Positions 16,715 through 20,470 of a DNA stretch of 20,470 nucleotides are shown piece after piece; positions within the stretch are counted from its first letter, which is position 1; the number at the start of each line of letters is the position of its first letter. A program made the translations under genes and the position numbers. The notes under the pieces were generated by a model. That model had not been told where the DNA came from. It ran no database searches and was given only the letters and a program-made list of their open reading frames with translations. Source of the stretch: a virus. The DNA is taken from positions 1-20,470 of the IMG/VR virus record IMGVR_UViG_3300020169_000150, one strand, 5' to 3'.

Positions 16715-19700
16715 ATGGGAAAAGGAACCAATAGACTAGAAAAAATATTTGACCCTACAGTTGATGAAATCAACCAGGGATTTACTATAAATGCTTGGCA
16801 CGTATCACAATCAGTTAATGCTTTTACAGGTACTGGAAGTTATGATATTGATATTGAAGGAAGTTTAACTATTAGTGGTTCAATTTATCATGAACTAGCT
16901 CAAGATGCTTCCGGTGTTTTAAACAATGTAGTAGTTAGAGATACAACTACTGGAGAATATTTTATTACAGGTTCCTATGGTGATGCAGCCGGTACTTCAG
17001 GCTCATCAGGCTCATCAGGTACATCAGGTAGTTCGGGCTCTTCTGGCACTTCAGGTTCTTCGGGCTCTTCGGGTACCTCAGGTGCTGATGGTTCAAGCGG
17101 TAGCTCTGGTACATCAGGCGCTGATGGTTCAAGTGGTTCATCAGGTACATCAGGAAATTCAGGTTCATCAGGTTCATCAGGTACTTCAGGTTCATCAGGC
17201 TCATCAGGCACTTCAGGTGCTGATGGCTCATCTGGTACTTCAGGTGCTGACGGTTCAAGCGGAAGTTCAGGCACTTCAGGAGCAGATGGTTCTTCAGGCT
17301 CATCTGGTACTTCAGGAGCAGATGGTTCTTCAGGCTCATCTGGTACTTCAGGAGCAGATGGTTCTTCAGGTAGTTCAGGCACTTCAGGTGCTGACGGTTC
17401 AAGCGGAAGTTCAGGCACTTCAGGAGCAGATGGTTCATCAGGTTCATCAGGTACTTCTGGTGCTGGTGGTAGTTCAGGTAGCTCAGGTACCTCAGGTGCT
17501 GATGGTTCAAGCGGTAGCTCTGGTACATCAGGTGCTGATGGTTCAAGTGGCTCATCAGGTACATCAGGAAATTCAGGTTCATCAGGCTCATCTGGTACTT
17601 CAGGAGCAGATGGTTCTTCAGGTAGTTCAGGTACTTCAGGTTCATCAGGAACCTCAGGCTCATCAGGTTCATCAGGAACTTCGGGTTCATCTGGTAGTTC
17701 TGGTACATCAGGTTCTTCGGGTGATGGTAGAGCTTTAATATCTTTAGATGAAGGTAGTCAATTAACATCTGATACTCTTTCTCTTAATTTTACAGGTGCT
17801 GGTGTAACAGCAACTCAAATAAACGATAATGTAACAGTCACTATCCCAGGTGGTGGTGGTGGTTCTGGTTCATCAGGATCTTCAGGTACTTCTGGTTCTT
17901 CAGGCTCATCTGGCACTTCAGGTCAAGCTGGTTCAAGTGGTTCATCAGGTACCTCAGGAGTAGCGGGTTCATCAGGTTCATCTGGAACTTCAGGTTTAGC
18001 AGGCTCAAGCGGTAGCTCAGGTACTTCAGGTCAAGCTGGTTCAAGTGGTTCTTCAGGTACATCAGGTCAAGCTGGTTCAAGTGGTTCATCAGGAACTTCA
18101 GGGGATTCAGGCTCATCAGGCTCATCAGGTACCTCAGGAGCAGATGGTTCATCAGGTAGCTCAGGTACCTCAGGAGCAGATGGTTCTTCAGGTAGCTCAG
18201 GTACCTCAGGTGCTGATGGTTCAAGCGGAAGTTCAGGAACTTCAGGGGATTCAGGCTCATCAGGCTCATCAGGTACTTCCGGGGTAGATGGTTCAAGTGG
18301 CTCTTCAGGTACATCTGGAACAGGTAATGCTATTACAGTTATAGATGAATCTACAACATTAACTACAGACGTATCTCAATTTACTTTTACAGGTGCGGGT
18401 GTAACAGCTACTAATAGTGGTACTGATGTAACAGTCACTATCCCAGGTGGTGGTGGTGGTTCTGGCTCATCAGGCTCATCTGGTACTTCAGGCTCTTCAG
18501 GCTCTTCAGGTACTTCAGGTCAAGCTGGTTCATCAGGGTCTTCAGGTACCTCAGGCGAAGCAGGTAGCTCGGGTTCATCAGGTACTTCAGGAGATTCAGG
18601 TTCATCAGGTTCTTCAGGTACATCGGGTCAAGCTGGTAGTTCAGGTTCATCTGGTACTTCAGGAGATTCAGGTTCAAGCGGTAGCTCAGGTACTTCAGGA
18701 GTAGGTGGTTCATCAGGCTCATCAGGTACTTCAGGGGATTCAGGCTCATCAGGCTCATCAGGTACTTCAGGAGCAGATGGTTCTTCAGGTAGTTCAGGTA
18801 CTTCAGGTCAAGCAGGTTCAAGTGGTTCCTCAGGTACCTCAGGCGAAGCAGGTAGCTCAGGTAGCTCAGGTACTTCAGGGGATTCAGGCTCATCAGGCTC
18901 ATCAGGTACTTCAGGCGAAGCAGGTAGCTCAGGTAGCTCAGGTACTTCAGGCTCATCAGGCTCATCAGGTACTTCAGGCGAAGCAGGTAGCTCAGGTAGC
19001 TCAGGTACTTCAGGTCAAGCTGGTAGTTCAGGTTCATCAGGTACCTCAGGTCAAGCTGGTAGTTCAGGTTCATCTGGTACTTCAGGTGAAGCAGGTAGCT
19101 CGGGTTCATCAGGTACCTCAGGTCAAGCTGGTTCAAGTGGTTCTTCAGGTACCTCAGGCGAAGCAGGTAGCTCAGGTAGTTCAGGTACTTCAGGTCAAGC
19201 TGGTAGTTCAGGTTCATCTGGTACTTCAGGTGAAGCAGGTAGCTCGGGTTCATCAGGTACCTCAGGTCAAGCTGGTTCAAGTGGTTCTTCAGGTACCTCA
19301 GGTACTGGTCAAGCAATAGAAATTTTAGATAATGGTTCTTCAATTACAACAGATGTAGAATCTATTAATTTTGTAGGGGCTACTATTACTGAACCTACAG
19401 CTGATAATGTGACAGTAACTATCACCGGTGGTGGTGGGGGTTCACAAAATTTATTCAATACAGCTTCAGTTGCTAATAATGGAGTAACACAGGCTGCTTC
19501 TACATTTATATTAGCAGATGCTGTTGATGACCAACTTACTTTTGATTTTAGAAATTTAGTTTCAGGTTCATCAGATCCAACAAATGATAAAATCATTATT
19601 TCCTCCGCACCAAATCCTCAATTTTTAACTAGAAAAAATGATGAATCAGGAGAGGGTGGTCTTCAGTCAGTATTAACTACATCAAATCAAATATGTACTT

Positions 19701-20164
19701 GGACATCTAATGGTCCTGGTTGGCAAAGTAATAGTGAATTCTTTTATCTTAATGGAACAAGTAATTTTTCCTACGATACTACAGATTATGAATTTATTCA
19801 AATCATAAACCAACCAGGATTATATCATTTTGATCTTCAATTAACAGCTACAGGAACTAATTCTACTAATGGTGCTCAAGTTTCTATTCAAAGAGTAGAC
19901 CAAAGTGGTACTGTTGTAGAAACAATAGCTAGAGGAACTTATGATGTTAAAAATGGTCAACCTGCAAATACTCAAATTCGACTTTCCCAAACTTGGTATA
20001 TTTCTCAAAGTAATATAGATACTGACCAATCTTATTTTAATATACTTTTAACTGCTTCAGGTACTGGAGGTGGTATATCTTTTGGAGGTAATGCCTCAAC
20101 AGGTACTAATGCTAGTTATTGGACAATATCTTATATTCCAGATTCAGGTAAAGGTGATTCTTAA
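16715..20164 (+). CDS. Collagen-like tail fibre protein with GSSGTSG repeats and three spaced modules
   Basis: The 1149-aa product has an N-terminal attachment domain (1-92, ending ITGSYGDAA), then Gly-X-Y triplet blocks at 93-335 (81 triplets), 385-534 (50) and 584-862 (93). Each block is followed by a homologous 48-49-aa module (336-384, 535-583, 863-910) ending in VTVTI, Gly-rich GGGGGS. The unit is 12 residues: a variable G-x-y triplet, then GSS GSS GTS. The C-terminal 239 residues (911-1149) are beta-rich, with GLYHFDLQLTATG and a final WTISYIP, resembling a TNF/C1q-type jelly roll, a likely trimerisation or receptor-binding head. Repeats contain no Pro, Lys or Arg, unlike classical collagen. 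It is probably a long trimeric host-recognition fibre or surface brush; this is inferred from architecture. Confidence 0.85.
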   Translation: MGKGTNRLEKIFDPTVDEINQGFTINAWHVSQSVNAFTGTGSYDIDIEGSLTISGSIYHELAQDASGVLNNVVVRDTTTGEYFITGSYGDAAGTSGSSGSSGTSGSSGSSGTSGSSGSSGTSGADGSSGSSGTSGADGSSGSSGTSGNSGSSGSSGTSGSSGSSGTSGADGSSGTSGADGSSGSSGTSGADGSSGSSGTSGADGSSGSSGTSGADGSSGSSGTSGADGSSGSSGTSGADGSSGSSGTSGAGGSSGSSGTSGADGSSGSSGTSGADGSSGSSGTSGNSGSSGSSGTSGADGSSGSSGTSGSSGTSGSSGSSGTSGSSGSSGTSGSSGDGRALISLDEGSQLTSDTLSLNFTGAGVTATQINDNVTVTIPGGGGGSGSSGSSGTSGSSGSSGTSGQAGSSGSSGTSGVAGSSGSSGTSGLAGSSGSSGTSGQAGSSGSSGTSGQAGSSGSSGTSGDSGSSGSSGTSGADGSSGSSGTSGADGSSGSSGTSGADGSSGSSGTSGDSGSSGSSGTSGVDGSSGSSGTSGTGNAITVIDESTTLTTDVSQFTFTGAGVTATNSGTDVTVTIPGGGGGSGSSGSSGTSGSSGSSGTSGQAGSSGSSGTSGEAGSSGSSGTSGDSGSSGSSGTSGQAGSSGSSGTSGDSGSSGSSGTSGVGGSSGSSGTSGDSGSSGSSGTSGADGSSGSSGTSGQAGSSGSSGTSGEAGSSGSSGTSGDSGSSGSSGTSGEAGSSGSSGTSGSSGSSGTSGEAGSSGSSGTSGQAGSSGSSGTSGQAGSSGSSGTSGEAGSSGSSGTSGQAGSSGSSGTSGEAGSSGSSGTSGQAGSSGSSGTSGEAGSSGSSGTSGQAGSSGSSGTSGTGQAIEILDNGSSITTDVESINFVGATITEPTADNVTVTITGGGGGSQNLFNTASVANNGVTQAASTFILADAVDDQLTFDFRNLVSGSSDPTNDKIIISSAPNPQFLTRKNDESGEGGLQSVLTTSNQICTWTSNGPGWQSNSEFFYLNGTSNFSYDTTDYEFIQIINQPGLYHFDLQLTATGTNSTNGAQVSIQRVDQSGTVVETIARGTYDVKNGQPANTQIRLSQTWYISQSNIDTDQSYFNILLTASGTGGGISFGGNASTGTNASYWTISYIPDSGKGDS
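16991..17719 (+). repeat. Collagen-like repeat block 1 (AD/NS type)
   Basis: 81 consecutive Gly-X-Y triplets based on a 36-nt (12-aa) unit. The variable triplet is almost always GAD, with GNS twice and GAG once; some units lack it. Exact 36-nt tandem copies occur at 17281-17316 and 17317-17352. A 56-nt exact repeat (17237-17292 and 17381-17436) is offset by 144 nt. A longer near-identical copy of the region from 17072 recurs from 17486. Confidence 0.9.
17720..17866 (+). other. Insert module 1 between collagen-like blocks
   Basis: A 49-aa module (GDGRALISLDEGSQLTSD and onward, through LNFTGAGVTATQ and DNVTVTIP) ending in a five-glycine linker. It aligns by eye, without gaps, with module 2 at 18317-18463 (GTGNAITVIDE, FTGAGVTAT, DVTVTIP). 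Probably a small beta domain; its function (stagger, hinge or trimer nucleation) is inference. Confidence 0.75.
17867..18316 (+). repeat. Collagen-like repeat block 2 (mixed type)
   Basis: 50 Gly-X-Y triplets with the same GSS GSS GTS unit. The variable triplet changes along the block in the order GQA, GVA, GLA, GQA, GQA, GDS, GAD three times, GDS, GVD. It follows insert module 1 and its Gly-rich linker. Confidence 0.9.
18317..18463 (+). other. Insert module 2 between collagen-like blocks
   Basis: A 49-aa module with the same length and pattern as module 1: AITVIDESTTLTTD, FTFTGAGVTAT, DVTVTIP and a five-glycine linker. The 3' half is also close at DNA level to module 1, notably the 30 or so bases encoding VTVTIPGGGGGS, which points to duplication. 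Confidence 0.75.
18464..19300 (+). repeat. Collagen-like repeat block 3 (QA/EA/DS type)
   Basis: 93 Gly-X-Y triplets. The variable triplet runs through GQA, GEA, GDS, GVG and GAD, and then alternates GQA and GEA regularly at the 3' end. A 113-nt exact repeat (19046-19158 and 19190-19302) has a 144-nt offset, equal to four 36-nt units or two QA/EA pairs. Confidence 0.9.
19301..19444 (+). other. Insert module 3 before the C-terminal head
   Basis: A 48-aa module (AIEILDNGSSITTD, INFVGATITE, DNVTVTI and a five-glycine linker). It is the most divergent of the three and leads directly into the C-terminal beta-rich head, so it may act as the neck between the fibre shaft and the head. Confidence 0.72.
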
Positions 20165-20175
20165 AAAAATAAATT

Positions 20176-20470
20176 ATGAATTGGTTATATAAAGGGGAAA
20201 AAATGACTTCTTTGGAGTCATTTCCCCCTTCAACATTCGGTTTCGTATATAGAATTACTCACATTCCTAGTGGTAAAGCTTATATAGGAAAAAAATTCGT
20301 TAAATTTACTCGTAAAGCTAAATTAACTAAAAAAGATTTAGCATTGTATGAAGGTACTAAAGGTAGAAAACCATCATATAAACAAGTAGTTAAAGAAAGC
20401 GATTGGCAAACATATTGGGGTTCAAATAAAATCTTAACTAATTTATTAGAGAACGAACCAATAGAGAATT
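20176..20470 (+). CDS. GIY-YIG family endonuclease, 3' truncated by the window edge
   Basis: 98 codons are visible; the frame is open at the window end. The first motif is GFVYRIT (residues 22-28, in place of G-I-Y) and the second AYIGKK (35-40), a spacing of about 11 residues typical of GIY-YIG nucleases. The catalytic Arg helix and Glu would lie further on and cannot be confirmed fully; the segment SDWQTYWGSN (75-84) matches a group of phage-encoded members that I recall as free-standing endonucleases. It starts 11 nt after the fibre stop. In T4-like phages such genes are often mobile, homing-type elements next to structural genes. The ATG at 20176 is preferred for its N-terminal residues, though an in-frame ATG at 20203 exists inside a hairpin stem. 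Confidence 0.75.
   Translation, partial: MNWLYKGEKMTSLESFPPSTFGFVYRITHIPSGKAYIGKKFVKFTRKAKLTKKDLALYEGTKGRKPSYKQVVKESDWQTYWGSNKILTNLLENEPIEN
20192..20230 (+). other. Hairpin in the first codons of the endonuclease gene
   Basis: ATGACT (20203-20208) pairs with AGTCAT (20216-20221) around a 7-nt loop, and the outer arms AAGGGG and CCCCTT extend the stem across a small A-bulge. The in-frame ATG at 20203 lies inside the stem. It is not followed by a T-run, so an intrinsic terminator is doubtful; it may regulate translation or cover the second start. Confidence 0.5.

Noticed and set aside
16991-19300. CRISPR array or other short repeat-spacer array
   Set aside because: Repeats are in frame, imperfect, encode Gly-X-Y triplets, and have no unique spacers of constant length.
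16965-19343. Long open frames on the minus strand and in other plus frames across the fibre gene
   Set aside because: They are by-products of the 36-nt periodic repeat (low-complexity Leu/Tyr/Met or Glu/Pro/Val translations), follow the unit exactly, and the + frame gene covers the whole region.
19445-20164. Diversity-generating retroelement variable region in the fibre head
   Set aside because: No template repeat or reverse transcriptase is in the window, and no concentration of AAY codons was seen.
1-20470. tRNA genes, integrase or attachment sites
   Set aside because: Coding genes fill nearly all of the window; the gaps are 60 nt or less and show no cloverleaf or repeat of the right form.

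Overview
The window reads as the late structural (baseplate and tail-fibre) region of a T4-like contractile-tailed bacteriophage, probably a marine one. It is AT-rich, all genes lie on the + strand, they are packed with gaps of a few bases or 1-4 nt overlaps, and almost all end in TAA. The anchors are a gp55-type late sigma factor (528-1241), a gp25-type baseplate wedge protein (4228-4635) and a gp6/baseplate-J-type wedge protein (4635-6494). No gene start has a clear Shine-Dalgarno sequence; leaders are A/T-rich instead. That fits a Bacteroidota (flavobacterial) host, but the host is inference. No host genes, tRNAs, rRNAs, integrases, IS elements or CRISPR arrays were seen.

Layout. 1-248 is the 3' end of a gene cut by the window, with an HD-hydrolase-like C-terminus. 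245-520 encodes a small membrane-anchored protein. 528-1241 is the late sigma factor. 1275-4222 holds a small helical protein, a gp5-like OB-fold spike without a visible lysozyme domain, a 330-aa virion protein and a small helical protein. 4228-8465 holds gp25, gp6, a small protein, a DNRLRE-like beta-sandwich protein and a protein ending in a charged E/K/R helix. 8468-13978 holds two very large tail proteins; the first combines a P2 gpI-like segment with a LamG-like domain. 14039-16709 holds three virion proteins, two of which share a C-terminal domain. 16715-20164 is a 1149-aa collagen-like fibre, and 20176 to the end is a truncated GIY-YIG endonuclease.

How they fit together: gp25, gp6 and the large proteins should build the baseplate wedge, the gp5-like protein the central spike, and the collagen-like protein a long fibre or brush. 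The 10-mer TATATTTATA occurs exactly three times by eye, each 19-20 nt before a start codon (1275, 14039, 16715). It is the best candidate for the late promoter read by the sigma factor encoded next to the first copy.

The most notable items are this candidate promoter set, the fibre gene (224 Gly-X-Y triplets in three blocks, separated by homologous ~49-aa modules, with duplications offset by 144 nt), the shared domain of the 14701 and 15735 genes, and a hairpin in the start region of the endonuclease gene. I see no clearly new enzymatic or defence system.
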